NCBI RefSeq assembly: GCF_025717065.2
Contig: NZ_JAOVZO020000023.1
Span: forward strand, 532,061-596,060
DNA length: 64,000 nucleotides
Direction: 5' to 3'
DNA from: Tahibacter soli
GTDB lineage: Bacteria; Pseudomonadota; Gammaproteobacteria; Xanthomonadales; Rhodanobacteraceae
The notes under the pieces are model-generated. The model had not been told where the DNA came from and did no database searches. It saw only the letters and a list, made by a program, of their open reading frames with translations. This document shows positions 38,127 through 48,830 of this stretch, one piece after another; position 1 is the first letter of the stretch; the number at the start of each line of letters is the position of its first letter. Both the position numbers and the translations under genes were made by a program.

Positions 38127-40172
38127 GTGGTGCATTCGAAATTGCGGGAAGTCCCGGCGTTCGGCCGGCGTTGGACGACGGTTGCGCTCGCCTGTGCGGC
38201 CCTCGTGTCGTGGCTCTGTACGGCGACGGCGTCGGCCGTCACCTGGGACTGGAAGCTTCCCGTGCCGACCGGCAACGCCATGCGCGCGGTCGCACAGGGC
38301 GCGAACGCGTACGTTGCCGTCGGCAACGGCGGCAGCATTCTGTATTCCGATGACGGCAGCGCATGGTCGCTCGCGCGCGCAGGCGGCGCCGGCGACGCGC
38401 TCGAAGCCGTCGTCTACGGCAACGGCGTGTTCGTCGCCGTGGGGCAGGGCGGCGCCGTGTGGCGATCGGCGGACGGCCGTCAGTGGACGCGTTCGACGAA
38501 TCCGACGACGACCGCGTTGCGCGCCGTCACGTACGGAAGCGCGGGCTTCGTCGCATGCGGCGAGCTGACGCTGATCACGTCTCCCGACGGCGCGACATGG
38601 ACCCCGATCGATACCGGCGTGACGCCGGGCGTGTTCGGTCCGAGATTCCAGGGCGTCGCATACGGCAACGGCGTCTACGCGGTCTGGATCGACATCGATC
38701 CGATCGGCGCCACGTCGGCCGCGGCCGTGCTGACGTCGGTCGATGCCGCGACGTGGGCGCGCGTGCCGCTCGGTCCGTTCGACGGGCACGACGGCGTGTT
38801 GTTCGCACGCGGTTTCGTCCATGCCGACGACCGCTTCGTTGCGCTCGCGACGAGCGACACCCTCGACAGCGTCAGCCTGACGTCGTCCGACGGATCGCAT
38901 TGGCGCGCCGGCACGACGGCGACGCATGAAGGCACTACGGTGTACTTCAAATCCGGCGCGTTCGATCCGGCCGCCGGACGCTACGTCGCGCTCGCCGGCT
39001 TCAACGATCCGCCGCTGGCGCTCGATGCGTATCCGGTCGTCATGAGCTCCGTGGACGGTCTCGACTGGACGAGCCAAGGGATCGTCAACGACATCCCGCT
39101 GGTCCGGCTGGCGCGGGCGGGCGACATCGTGTTCGGCTTGCCGAATGCGGGCGGCGGCATGTACGCGAGGAGCGGAGCGTCGACCTGGAGCGCGATCGCG
39201 CCGGTGTCGCCGGTCTGGCGACTGTCGTCGATCCTCGCCGATGGCGATGTCGTGATCGCTGCCGGGACGGGCGCCGGCGACACCAAGCACGGCTCGACCG
39301 CCGCGCTGATCGCGTCGTTCGACGGCGGCGGGACATGGTCGAAGGTGCTGACCGTGGAAGGCACCGTCGAAGGCGGCGGATTCGCCGGACTCGCCGCCGG
39401 CGCTACGCACAAGGTCGCGGTGGGCACGGCGAACCATTCGGTCACCGGTGCTTTCGTGCCGGTGGCGTACGCCTCGACCGACGGCGCCACATGGACGAGC
39501 GCCGATCTCTCCGCAGTCGATGCCGATGTCAGCGGGTCGTACGGCGTCGCGTACGGCAACGGCGTCTTCGTTGCCGGCGCCGCGTACAACGGCGATGCGG
39601 TGGCGGTTCTGACATCCGACGACGACGGCGCAACCTGGCAGTCGCGGGTCACGAATCTTTCGCAGCCGATCGGCCGAATCGTCTTTGCCGGCGACAAGTT
39701 CGCGGCGGTGTCGGCAGGGTTCTCGTCGTCGGTGTTCTTCTCGTCCGACGCGACCGTCTGGTCGGAGCGCGCGACCGGCACGTCCGCGAGCTATCTCACC
39801 GACATCGCTTACCGCGACGGCACCTACGTCGCGCTCGGACTCGCGTTCGGGCCGGCGGGCAACGTGTCGACGCTCGTCGTGTCGGCTGACGGCTTTTCGT
39901 GGGAGCCGGTCGACGCGGCGACCGACATCGTCGCGCTCTCGGCCGACGCCGACGGCTTCGTCGCGACCGGAACAGGCGGCAATGTATACCGTTCCGCCGA
40001 CGGCCGGACCTGGACGTCGAGCTGGTCAGGCTCGGCGGATTGGATCACCGCGTCCGCCCGGCTGCCGGACGGTCGCCTTGCCGTGACGACGGTGCGGGGC
40101 GGCGTGCTGGTCGGCACGTCCGCGGACCGGATCTTTGCCGACGGATTCGACGTCGCCGCGCGGCGGCCTTGA
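38127..40172 (+). CDS. Secreted BNR/Ycf48-like beta-propeller protein
   Basis: A 681-residue protein. The GTG start has GAAGGAG nine bases upstream. A signal peptide (TVALACAALVSWLCTATASA) is followed by about a dozen blades. Each has an AVAYGNGVFVAVG-type strand and an SxDGxTW Asp-box (SADGRQWTR, SPDGATWTP, STDGATWTS). This is the sialidase/photosystem-assembly propeller fold, but no catalytic sialidase residues are apparent. The C-terminus ends RIFADGFD plus seven residues. That motif recurs in two other secreted proteins of the window and may be a sorting or anchoring tail. Confidence 0.82.
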   Translation: MVHSKLREVPAFGRRWTTVALACAALVSWLCTATASAVTWDWKLPVPTGNAMRAVAQGANAYVAVGNGGSILYSDDGSAWSLARAGGAGDALEAVVYGNGVFVAVGQGGAVWRSADGRQWTRSTNPTTTALRAVTYGSAGFVACGELTLITSPDGATWTPIDTGVTPGVFGPRFQGVAYGNGVYAVWIDIDPIGATSAAAVLTSVDAATWARVPLGPFDGHDGVLFARGFVHADDRFVALATSDTLDSVSLTSSDGSHWRAGTTATHEGTTVYFKSGAFDPAAGRYVALAGFNDPPLALDAYPVVMSSVDGLDWTSQGIVNDIPLVRLARAGDIVFGLPNAGGGMYARSGASTWSAIAPVSPVWRLSSILADGDVVIAAGTGAGDTKHGSTAALIASFDGGGTWSKVLTVEGTVEGGGFAGLAAGATHKVAVGTANHSVTGAFVPVAYASTDGATWTSADLSAVDADVSGSYGVAYGNGVFVAGAAYNGDAVAVLTSDDDGATWQSRVTNLSQPIGRIVFAGDKFAAVSAGFSSSVFFSSDATVWSERATGTSASYLTDIAYRDGTYVALGLAFGPAGNVSTLVVSADGFSWEPVDAATDIVALSADADGFVATGTGGNVYRSADGRTWTSSWSGSADWITASARLPDGRLAVTTVRGGVLVGTSADRIFADGFDVAARRP

Positions 40173-40274
40173 GCCGTCGCGGAAGTCCGCGGCGTTTGCC
40201 CGGCGCGGAGATCTCGAACGTGTTGACCCTCCACCGGTCGCCGACTACGCTGCCGTTTCACTCTCGGGGCGCGC

Positions 40275-40607
40275 ATGAACCACGGAAGCCGCGGAATCGT
40301 TGCGCGTGCGCTGCCAGCTGTCGCCGTCGCCATGATGGGTTGCCTCGCAGGCGACGTCGACATCGTCAGCGCGAGCGAGCCGACGGCAACGCCCGCGATC
40401 GCCTATGCGATCGACGCGCACATCGTGGCCAACGGTTCGTCGGCCGCGTCGAGCAACGGCTGCTATCGCGTGCGCGCAACCGTCGGCGAACCGGCCGCCG
40501 GCCACGCGACGAACGCCGGCCATGCGCTGTCCGCGGGCTTTCGCGCGATGGCGCCGGGTCAATCCGGCGACGATCTTTTCTTCAGCGGTTTCGAGGCCTG
40601 CCCATGA
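40275..40607 (+). CDS. Small secreted protein ending in a GFE tail
   Basis: A 110-residue protein. It has a signal-like N-terminus (ALPAVAVAMMGCLAGD), which could be a poor lipoprotein site at the cysteine. A single small domain with ATVGEPAAG...AGFRA follows, resembling the xGTIGQPxAG...GGFW pattern of many uncharacterised exported proteins. It ends LFFSGFEACP. Its stop overlaps the ATG of the next gene (ATGA), so they are co-translated. The function is unknown. Confidence 0.7.
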   Translation: MNHGSRGIVARALPAVAVAMMGCLAGDVDIVSASEPTATPAIAYAIDAHIVANGSSAASSNGCYRVRATVGEPAAGHATNAGHALSAGFRAMAPGQSGDDLFFSGFEACP

Positions 40608-41416
40608 AATTTCTGCCGGCGTTCTGCGTGTTGCTCCTGGCCGCCGCATCGGGCGCGGTGTTCGCGGTGACGCCGCAATCGACCGCGTTCACCTACCAGG
40701 GCAGCCTCAGCGCCAACGGGCAGCCGGCGAACGGGAACTACGACCTGACGTTTTCGCTGTTCGACGACGCCGTGGCCGGCAGTCAGGTCGGCGCCACGCT
40801 GGCGCAGCCGCAGTACCCGGTGGCGCAGGGCGTGTTCACGATCGATCTCGATTTTCCGGGCGCATTCACCGGCAACCAGCTGTGGCTGCAGGTCACGGTC
40901 AACGGCACGCCGGTGCTGCCGCGTCAGGCGGTGAATGCCGCGCCGGTCGCGCAGTACGTGTTGAACGGCAGCACGCGAGGCCAGGGCGTGTACGAGGTCT
41001 ACGGCACCGGACAGCTCGTCGTCACCGCCGCGACGTCGACCTACACGCTGATTCCGGGACTCACGCAGACGGTCTACGTGCCCGATAACAGCGTCGTGCA
41101 CGTGCACAGCGACGGCGGCGTGCAGAGCACCGGGGCGACGTCGACGTCGTACTCGGTCGTCGACATCGGTCTGTTCGTCGACGGTGCGGTGTCGATCACG
41201 GGCGGGCAGCGCCGGCTCTCGATCGCGAACACGGCCGCGCTCAGTCAGCTGATCGCGAACTGGTCGATCGACCGCACCTACACGCTGCCGGCGGGCAACC
41301 ACACGTTTCAGGTCAGAGCGGTCAACGGCGCGGCCGGCACCAGCCCCGCGAACGTCAGCAGCGGCAGCGCTTCGCAGCTGATGGGCGTGTTGACGGTGAC
41401 GGTGATCAACAAGTAG
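40604..41416 (+). CDS. Secreted beta-rich protein of unknown function
   Basis: A 270-residue protein. A signal peptide (MKFLPAFCVLLLAAASGAVFA) is followed by the common exported-protein module AFTYQGSLSANGQPANG...DLTFSLFDDA, then a beta-rich domain of 150 residues (TLIPGLTQTVYVPDNSVVHVHSDGG) that resembles small jelly-roll or tail-fibre-like modules. The start overlaps the previous stop by four bases. It probably acts at the cell surface; no catalytic motif is seen. Confidence 0.75.
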   Translation: MKFLPAFCVLLLAAASGAVFAVTPQSTAFTYQGSLSANGQPANGNYDLTFSLFDDAVAGSQVGATLAQPQYPVAQGVFTIDLDFPGAFTGNQLWLQVTVNGTPVLPRQAVNAAPVAQYVLNGSTRGQGVYEVYGTGQLVVTAATSTYTLIPGLTQTVYVPDNSVVHVHSDGGVQSTGATSTSYSVVDIGLFVDGAVSITGGQRRLSIANTAALSQLIANWSIDRTYTLPAGNHTFQVRAVNGAAGTSPANVSSGSASQLMGVLTVTVINK

Positions 41417-41575
41417 CGCAAGTCGCGCAGGCCCGGGCGGCACAAGTCCAAAGCGCCGAAGAGTCGCGAAAGCAACCATTGCGGCTTCGCGTATTTGTTC
41501 GAGCCACGCTCCGGTCCGCTTGTCGTCGAAAGCGCGGCCTGCGGCGTCGATGTCTTCTGATATCCTCGACGCCTT

Positions 41576-43138
41576 ATGCGCCGTCGCGACAGGGTGCTCT
41601 TCGGTTCCGCCATCGCCGCCCTCGTCGGCGGCGTGCTGCTGTTCGCGGCGATCGGCTGGGTGGTCTGGCGCGAATCCGTCGCGACCGAGACGGCCTATGC
41701 CGGCAGCCTCGCCGCGTCGCTCGGACAGCGTGCCGAAGGCATCTTCGTCGACACGCGCGATCTGTTGGCCGGCTTCGACCGCTCGGACGCTCCGCGCTGT
41801 TCCGCCGACCACCTGCGCACCCTGCAGCAGGCCGCCGTCTCGCGCCCCTACATCCGCGCCATCGGCTACTGGCAGGCGAGCGAGCGTCGCTGCGGCGTCG
41901 GCTTCCTGCCGCCGGAAGGACTCAAGCCCGCGCGTGCCGACCGCATCTACGACACCGGCGTCATCGCCTGGTGGCCGAACAAAAGTACCGAAGTGGGCGG
42001 TGTGCAATTGTTCCTCATGCGCTACGGCGACCACGACGTGGCGATCGACCCGCGCCTGCTGCTCGACCTCGGCCCCTTGCAGCAGCGCCGCGCCGGCCTG
42101 TGGGTCGAGAAGCTGCGTCTGGCGGCCTCGCCCTGGGACGCGGAGCTGCCCGTGCCCGACGCGGTGAGCGCCGGCGTGACCGTCGATCGCGGCAACGGCG
42201 TCGTGGTGTCGCGCTTTTCGCGCAACGACCTGCTGCCGATCGACGTGATCGCGGTCGAGCCGCTCGACAGCGTGTGGAACCGGCATGCGTCCACGCTCAT
42301 CGCCGGCGCGGCGTTCGGGCTGGTCCTGGTCGCGTTGTGGTTCCTGCTCATCCTGCGCTACTCGCGGCATCAGCTGAGCCTTGCGACGGAGCTGCGACGC
42401 GCCGTGGCCGGCGAGCACATCCGTGTGCAGTACCAGCCGGTCGTGGAGCTGGCCACCGGGCACTGCATCGGTGCCGAAGTGCTGGCGCGCTGGACGCGCG
42501 ACGACGGAGAGGTCATGCGCCCCGACGTCTTCATCGCGCTCGCCGAAGAAGCCGGCTTCATCCAGGACGTGACGCTCGCCGTGATGCGCATCGCCGTGCG
42601 CGACCTCACGCAGCTGCGCCGCGAATTTCCCGGCATCGCCGTCAATCTCAATCTCGCACCCGCCGACCTGCAGGACGAACGCGTCGGCACGACGCTGGCG
42701 TCGAGCCTCGCGGCCGCCGGCCTGCCGCCGGACGCGATCAAGCTCGAGATCACCGAGCGCGCGCTGGTCAACAGCAACACCTCGCGCGCGCTGATCCGCG
42801 ACTTTCGCCGTCGCGGCCACGAGGTCGCCGTGGACGATTTCGGTACGGGTTACTCGAGCCTGTCGTATCTGCAGACGTTCGAGCTCGACGTACTCAAGAT
42901 CGACAAGTCGTTCGTCGACGCGATCGGCAAGGAGGCGGCGACCAGCCAGGTGATCGTGCACGTCATCGAGATGGCGCGGTCGCTCGGCCTCGCGACGGTC
43001 GCCGAAGGCGTCGAAACGGCGGAACAGGAACGCTGGCTGCAGGAACATCGCGTAGCATTCGGGCAAGGCTACTACTACAGCAAACCGCTGGACCTGGAGG
43101 GCTACGTTGAATTTCTGCGTCGTCGCCGCACCGCGTAA
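41576..43138 (+). CDS. CSS-motif/EAL cyclic-di-GMP phosphodiesterase
   Basis: A 520-residue membrane enzyme. Two membrane helices (11-31 and 241-260) bracket a periplasmic CSS-type sensor with cysteines 75 and 106, which in this family form a redox-sensitive disulfide controlled by the Dsb system. The cytoplasmic EAL domain reads EVL (301-303) in place of EAL. It keeps VNLNL, LEITE (391), VDDFGTGYSS with the double aspartate 420-421, KIDKSF (441), VAEGVET (478) and QGYYYSKPL, so hydrolysis of cyclic-di-GMP to pGpG is expected. No GGDEF domain is present. It probably lowers cyclic-di-GMP when envelope redox state changes. Confidence 0.92.
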   Translation: MRRRDRVLFGSAIAALVGGVLLFAAIGWVVWRESVATETAYAGSLAASLGQRAEGIFVDTRDLLAGFDRSDAPRCSADHLRTLQQAAVSRPYIRAIGYWQASERRCGVGFLPPEGLKPARADRIYDTGVIAWWPNKSTEVGGVQLFLMRYGDHDVAIDPRLLLDLGPLQQRRAGLWVEKLRLAASPWDAELPVPDAVSAGVTVDRGNGVVVSRFSRNDLLPIDVIAVEPLDSVWNRHASTLIAGAAFGLVLVALWFLLILRYSRHQLSLATELRRAVAGEHIRVQYQPVVELATGHCIGAEVLARWTRDDGEVMRPDVFIALAEEAGFIQDVTLAVMRIAVRDLTQLRREFPGIAVNLNLAPADLQDERVGTTLASSLAAAGLPPDAIKLEITERALVNSNTSRALIRDFRRRGHEVAVDDFGTGYSSLSYLQTFELDVLKIDKSFVDAIGKEAATSQVIVHVIEMARSLGLATVAEGVETAEQERWLQEHRVAFGQGYYYSKPLDLEGYVEFLRRRRTA

Positions 43139-43154
43139 GAGGCATCGTACCGGC

Positions 43155-43838
43155 ATGCGCCCGTACTGCTGCGGGCTACTCGCCGTCGCGCTCGCTTTGA
43201 GCGCGTGCGCGACACGCGCGCCGCGTCCCGCCGCGCCGCCGACGCCGGCCGCGAAGCCGCCCGTCGCGGCACCGGTCGCACCCGCGCAGGCCGTGGCGCC
43301 GGCGACGAAAAAGCCGCCGGTCGCGAAGGCGTCCGCGGCACCGGAGGTCAAGGTGTTGCCGCCGGCCGGCTACGAAAACGAAAAGACGCGCCTGAAGCAG
43401 GCGCTGGCGAAGAACGCGGCCAACACGCTCGCACCGGACGACGTCGGCTACACGCTGGACGTGCTGCACGGACGCCTGCGCCAGGAGGTCGGCAAGTCGG
43501 CGCACATCGCGCGCGAGGCCGATCGCATCGTGATCGACCTGTCGGGTCTGCTCGGCTTCGCGTCCGGCGCCGACCAGGTCGACGCCGCGGGCCGGCAGCG
43601 CCTCGAGGCGCTGGCGCGCGTTCTCGTCGAATACCGCGCGACGTTCGTCTCGGTGCTCGTGCGCGACGGCGAGCCGTCGCAACCGTCGGACCGGCGCGCG
43701 CTCGCGCTCGCGCGCGTGCTGATCCAGAGCGGCGTGGCGCGGCAGCGCATCGTCGTGATCGGCCAGGACGCGAACGCCGGTGTCGCGTCGGTCGCGCGCA
43801 CGGCGCTCATGATCGAAGCGATCGTGCGCGGCGGGTAG
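43155..43838 (+). CDS. Lipoprotein with OmpA-like C-terminal domain
   Basis: A 227-residue protein. The ATG chosen begins a lipoprotein signal with lipobox LSAC (LLAVALALSACATR). A TTG 48 bases upstream, overlapping the EAL gene, is a weaker alternative. A Pro/Ala-rich linker (PAAPPTPAAKPPVAAPVAP) precedes a segment with a helix-rich middle. The C-terminal part (QVDAAGRQRLEALARVL...ALALARVLIQSGVARQRIVVIGQ) has the spacing of the OmpA/MotB peptidoglycan-binding fold. It probably tethers outer membrane to cell wall. It follows the EAL gene closely and may be co-transcribed. Confidence 0.75.
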   Translation: MRPYCCGLLAVALALSACATRAPRPAAPPTPAAKPPVAAPVAPAQAVAPATKKPPVAKASAAPEVKVLPPAGYENEKTRLKQALAKNAANTLAPDDVGYTLDVLHGRLRQEVGKSAHIAREADRIVIDLSGLLGFASGADQVDAAGRQRLEALARVLVEYRATFVSVLVRDGEPSQPSDRRALALARVLIQSGVARQRIVVIGQDANAGVASVARTALMIEAIVRGG

Positions 43839-43875
43839 GGCGCGCAGGCGCAGGCCCGGCGTCGCCGCGACCGCG

Positions 43876-45162
43876 TTACGCGATGCTGCCCGCCGCGAAC
43901 TCGAGCCCGATCGTCTCCGGTCGGCCGGGCAGCGTCAGCGTCGTCAGCCGCTCGGGACTGCGCGCGATCACCTTGCCGGCGCGCAGCACGAGCAGGCGGT
44001 TCGCCTTGAGTCTTATCGCCTCGAACGGATCGGCGGCCTGCAGCACGACAAGGTCGGCGCGGCAGCCCGCGTCGAGGCCGTAGCCGGGCAGGTGCAGGAT
44101 CTTCGCCGGCGTCGTCGTGACCGATTCGAAACACGCGTCGATCGCGGCCTGCGACGTCAGCTGGCCGACGTGGATCGCCATGTGCGCCACTTCCAGCATG
44201 TCGCCGGAACCGAACGAGTACCACGGGTCCATCACGCAGTCGTGGCCGAACGCGACCGGAATGCCCATCGCCATCATCTCCGGCACGCGCGTCATGCCGC
44301 GGCGTTTCGGATACGTGTCGTGGCGGCCCTGCAGCGTGATGTTGATCAGCGGATTCGCGATCGCCGCGACGCCGGACTCGCGCATCAGCGGCAGCAATTT
44401 GGACACGTAGTAATTGTCCATCGAGTGCATCGACGTCAGATGCGACCCGGCGACGCGGCCGTGCAGGCCGAGCCGATGCGTTTCCGCGGCCAGCGTCTCG
44501 ATGTGACGCGAATGCGGGTCGTCGGACTCGTCGCAATGCATGTCGACGAGGCGGCCCTGTTCGGCGGCGATCTCGCACAGGCGCCGCACCGACGCCGCGC
44601 CGTCGGCCATCGTGCGCTCGAAATGCGGAATGCCGCCGACGACGTCGACGCCGCGTTCCAGCGCGCGCAGGAGGTTCGCCTCGGCGGTCGGCGAGCGGAA
44701 CAGGCCGTCCTGCGGAAACGCGACGAGCTGCAGGTCGAGGTACGGCGCGACGCGGCGCTTCACTTCGACGAGCGCGTCGACGGCGAGCAGGCGGTCGTCG
44801 CAGATGTCGACGTGACTGCGGATCGCGAGCAGGCCCTGCGCGACGGCCATGTCGCAGTAGGCGAGCGCGCGATCGACGACGGCCTGTTGCGTCAGGTCGG
44901 GCTTCAGCTCGCCCCACAGCGCGATGCCTTCGAGCAGCGTGCCGGAGCGATTGCGCCGCGGCAGGCCGAGCGACAGCGTCGCGTCCATGTGGAAGTGCGC
45001 GTCGACGAACGGCGGCGACACGAGACGGCCGGCGACGTCGATCTCCTGCGCCCCCGTCGCGTCGAGCCGCGGCGCGACGGCGGCGATGCGGCCGTCGCGC
45101 ACGGCGACGTCGACGTCGCGGCGGCCGTCGGGGAGGTTGGCGTGGCGCAGGATCAGGTCCAT
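43876..45162 (-). CDS. codA: Cytosine deaminase (amidohydrolase superfamily)
   Basis: A 428-residue protein. Metal and catalytic residues match CodA-type deaminases: HFH (56-58), HCDESDD (209-215), SHLTSMHS (240-247) and GHDCVMDPW (aspartate 308). The reaction is cytosine plus water to uracil plus ammonia in the cytosol, which would feed the reductive pyrimidine genes across the divergent promoter region. Related amidohydrolases act on isoguanine or other aminated rings, so substrate is inferred from motif and context. It is divergent from the aminotransferase gene by 708 bp. Confidence 0.82.
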   Translation of the reverse strand: MDLILRHANLPDGRRDVDVAVRDGRIAAVAPRLDATGAQEIDVAGRLVSPPFVDAHFHMDATLSLGLPRRNRSGTLLEGIALWGELKPDLTQQAVVDRALAYCDMAVAQGLLAIRSHVDICDDRLLAVDALVEVKRRVAPYLDLQLVAFPQDGLFRSPTAEANLLRALERGVDVVGGIPHFERTMADGAASVRRLCEIAAEQGRLVDMHCDESDDPHSRHIETLAAETHRLGLHGRVAGSHLTSMHSMDNYYVSKLLPLMRESGVAAIANPLINITLQGRHDTYPKRRGMTRVPEMMAMGIPVAFGHDCVMDPWYSFGSGDMLEVAHMAIHVGQLTSQAAIDACFESVTTTPAKILHLPGYGLDAGCRADLVVLQAADPFEAIRLKANRLLVLRAGKVIARSPERLTTLTLPGRPETIGLEFAAGSIA

Positions 45163-45870
45163 GGCTTTGTCGTCGTCAGCGGGCGGAAAGCGCGACGCTA
45201 GCGCGGTCGGGGCGCGCGGGGAAGAGCGTCCGCCCGGGCAGCGAAAACCGCATCCCGACGCGATCGTGCGCGCCGCCCCTCACCCAACCCTCTCCCCCAA
45301 GACGAGCTTGGGGGAGAGGGCTAAAGCGCGAGGCGCCTGACTTCTCCCTCTCCTCCAAGCTTGCTTGGGGGAGAGGCTAAAGCGCGAGGCGCCTGACTTC
45401 TCCCTCTCCTCCACGCTTGCTTGGGGGAGAGGGCTAAAGCGCGAGACGCCTGACTTCTCCCTCTCCTCCAAGCTTGCTTGGGGGAGAGGGCCGGGGTGAG
45501 GGGGCGACGCCAAGGTCTTCGTCGCCGCATCCGCAACGCGATGCGCCCCGCTCGTATGCCTTTGTTCCGAACAGCACCGCAGGCCGGCCGAGGCCGTTGA
45601 CGAACCCCGATCTACAAGTGCAACCTTGGGCCGTTACCTGATCCCGCACGACGAAACGGCCTCGTCGAATGCGCCCGAGGCGTTCCGCCGGCGGCGCAGG
45701 ATGCACCACCCGCCCGACGCTTCGCGCCGCGGCGGGTCCGGGCGAACGGACCAACGCACGCGGTACTCCACGGCGGAGCACTGCCGGGCATGCGGCCTTT
45801 CGCCCATTCCCCGCGCCACGGCGCGGGCGCTCGAACACGCACGGCCGTAACGCATCCAGACAGGACATCC
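45163..45870. other. 708-bp divergent gap with REP-like hairpins
   Basis: It lies between the cytosine deaminase and aminotransferase genes and must contain both promoters. Most of 45270-45515 is the hairpin array described separately. The part 45520-45860 has open frames on both strands but no ribosome site or recognised protein. I see no RNA gene. Confidence 0.5.
45288..45490. repeat. Four-unit REP-like hairpin array, period about 57 bp
   Basis: Each unit is a hairpin with arms CCCTCTCC(C/T)CCAAG and CTTGGGGGAGAGGG, at 45288-45320, 45346-45376, 45402-45433 and 45459-45490. Units 1 to 4 are separated by nearly identical spacers (CTAAAGCGCGAGGCGCCTGA plus TTCT). The array is bounded by CCCCTCACCC on the left and GGGGTGAGGGG on the right. 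It matches the REP/BIME class seen between genes of many Lysobacterales. Confidence 0.9.
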
Positions 45871-47229
45871 ATGAATCACGCAGCCCACTCGCCGGCGCCG
45901 CTCGCCGCTACCGATCTCAATCTCGATCCGTACTGGATGCCGTTCACGCACAACCGCTACTTCAAGACGAAGCGGCCGATGGACCGCCTGCTCGCATCCG
46001 CGAAGGGCGCGTACTACACGACGGTCGAAGGCCAGCAGCTGTTCGACTGTCTGTCGGGGCTGTGGTGCAGCTCGCTCGGACACGGGCATCCGAAGATCGT
46101 CGAAGCGGTGAAGCGCCAGCTCGACATCGCCGACTACGTGCCGGCGTTCCAGGTGGCGAGCCCCGAGAGCTTCCGTCTCGCCGAACGTCTCGCCGACGTC
46201 GCCCCCGCCGACCTCAACCGCGTCTTCTTCACCAACTCGGGTTCCGAAGCCGTCGACACGTCGCTGAAGATCGCGCTGGCGTACCACCGCCTGCGCGGCG
46301 AGGCGTCGCGCACGCGCTTCATCGGCCGCGAGAAGGGCTATCACGGCGTCGGCTTCGGTGGCATCTCCGTCGGCGGCATGGTCGCGAACCGCAAGATGTT
46401 CGCGCCGGCGATGATCCCCGGCGTCGACCACCTGCCGCACACGCACAACCTCAAGGAAATGGCGTTCTCGCGCGGCCAGCCGGCGTGGGGCGCGCATCTG
46501 GCCGACGACCTCGAGCGCATCGTCGCGCTGCACGACGCGTCCACGATCGCCGCCGTCATCGTCGAGCCGATGCAGGGTTCCGTCGGCGTCGTCGTACCCC
46601 CGGTCGACTATCTCAACCGTCTGCGCGCGATCTGCGACAAGCACGGCATCCTCCTGATCTTCGACGAGGTGATCTGCGGCTTCGGCCGCATGGGCGACTG
46701 GTTCGGCGCGCAGGCGTTCGGCGTCGTGCCCGACCTGATCACATTCGCCAAATGCGTGAATAACGGCACCGTGCCGATGGGCGGCGTCATCGCGCGCCAG
46801 GGCATCTACGACACGTTCATGACCGGGCCGGAGCACATGGTGGAACTCTTCCATGGTTATACGTATTCCGCCCATCCGCTCGCCGTCGCCGCGGCGCACG
46901 CGACGCTCGACATCCTGCACGAAGAAGAAGTGCCGAAGCGCTTCGGCGCGCTGGGCAGGCAGATCGAAGAGGCCGCGCATTCGCTCAAGGGCGAGCCGAA
47001 CGTGATCGACATCCGCAACTGCGGCGCCGCCGCGGCCGTCGAACTGTCGCCGCTGCCGGGCCAGCCCGGCCTGCGCGGACTGCGGCTGTTCGAGGAAGGA
47101 CTCAAGCGCGGCATGCTGCTGCGCTTCACCGGCGACACCATCGCCATGGCGCCGCCGGTCGTCACCACGCCGGACGAATTGCACCGCATGATCGAAGCGG
47201 TGCGCGCATCCATCCGCGCCGTCGCCTGA
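45871..47229 (+). CDS. Omega-amino acid (beta-alanine):pyruvate aminotransferase
   Basis: A 452-residue class III PLP aminotransferase with AGGA six bases before the ATG. SGSEA (123-127), [11 protein letters not shown] (265-275) and the PLP lysine 294 ([15 protein letters not shown]) are present; the residue after the lysine is cysteine where glycine is more usual. [11 protein letters not shown] at the N-terminus is typical of the beta-alanine:pyruvate group. In this cluster it would convert beta-alanine or beta-aminoisobutyrate to malonate or methylmalonate semialdehyde with pyruvate as acceptor. The next gene starts ten bases after its stop. Confidence 0.88.
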   Translation: MNHAAHSPAPLAATDLNLDPYWMPFTHNRYFKTKRPMDRLLASAKGAYYTTVEGQQLFDCLSGLWCSSLGHGHPKIVEAVKRQLDIADYVPAFQVASPESFRLAERLADVAPADLNRVFFTNSGSEAVDTSLKIALAYHRLRGEASRTRFIGREKGYHGVGFGGISVGGMVANRKMFAPAMIPGVDHLPHTHNLKEMAFSRGQPAWGAHLADDLERIVALHDASTIAAVIVEPMQGSVGVVVPPVDYLNRLRAICDKHGILLIFDEVICGFGRMGDWFGAQAFGVVPDLITFAKCVNNGTVPMGGVIARQGIYDTFMTGPEHMVELFHGYTYSAHPLAVAAAHATLDILHEEEVPKRFGALGRQIEEAAHSLKGEPNVIDIRNCGAAAAVELSPLPGQPGLRGLRLFEEGLKRGMLLRFTGDTIAMAPPVVTTPDELHRMIEAVRASIRAVA

Positions 47230-47239
47230 GGAGACCCGC

Positions 47240-48745
<1,506 letters not shown>

Positions 48746-48830
48746 GTGCGGGCGCCTTTGGCGGCGCAGACCGATGAGTGGTGACAGGCGCGCTTTGCGC
48801 TTGGCTTAGGGCTATACGGGGAGGGCACTG

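Noticed and set aside
45288..45490. Possible CRISPR array in the four-hairpin region
   Set aside because: The segments between hairpins are nearly identical, so they are not spacers. The structure fits REP-like elements.
45520..45860. Open frames on both strands between the REP array and the aminotransferase gene
   Set aside because: No start with ribosome site and no protein-like composition. Regarded as GC-rich noncoding sequence with the promoter.
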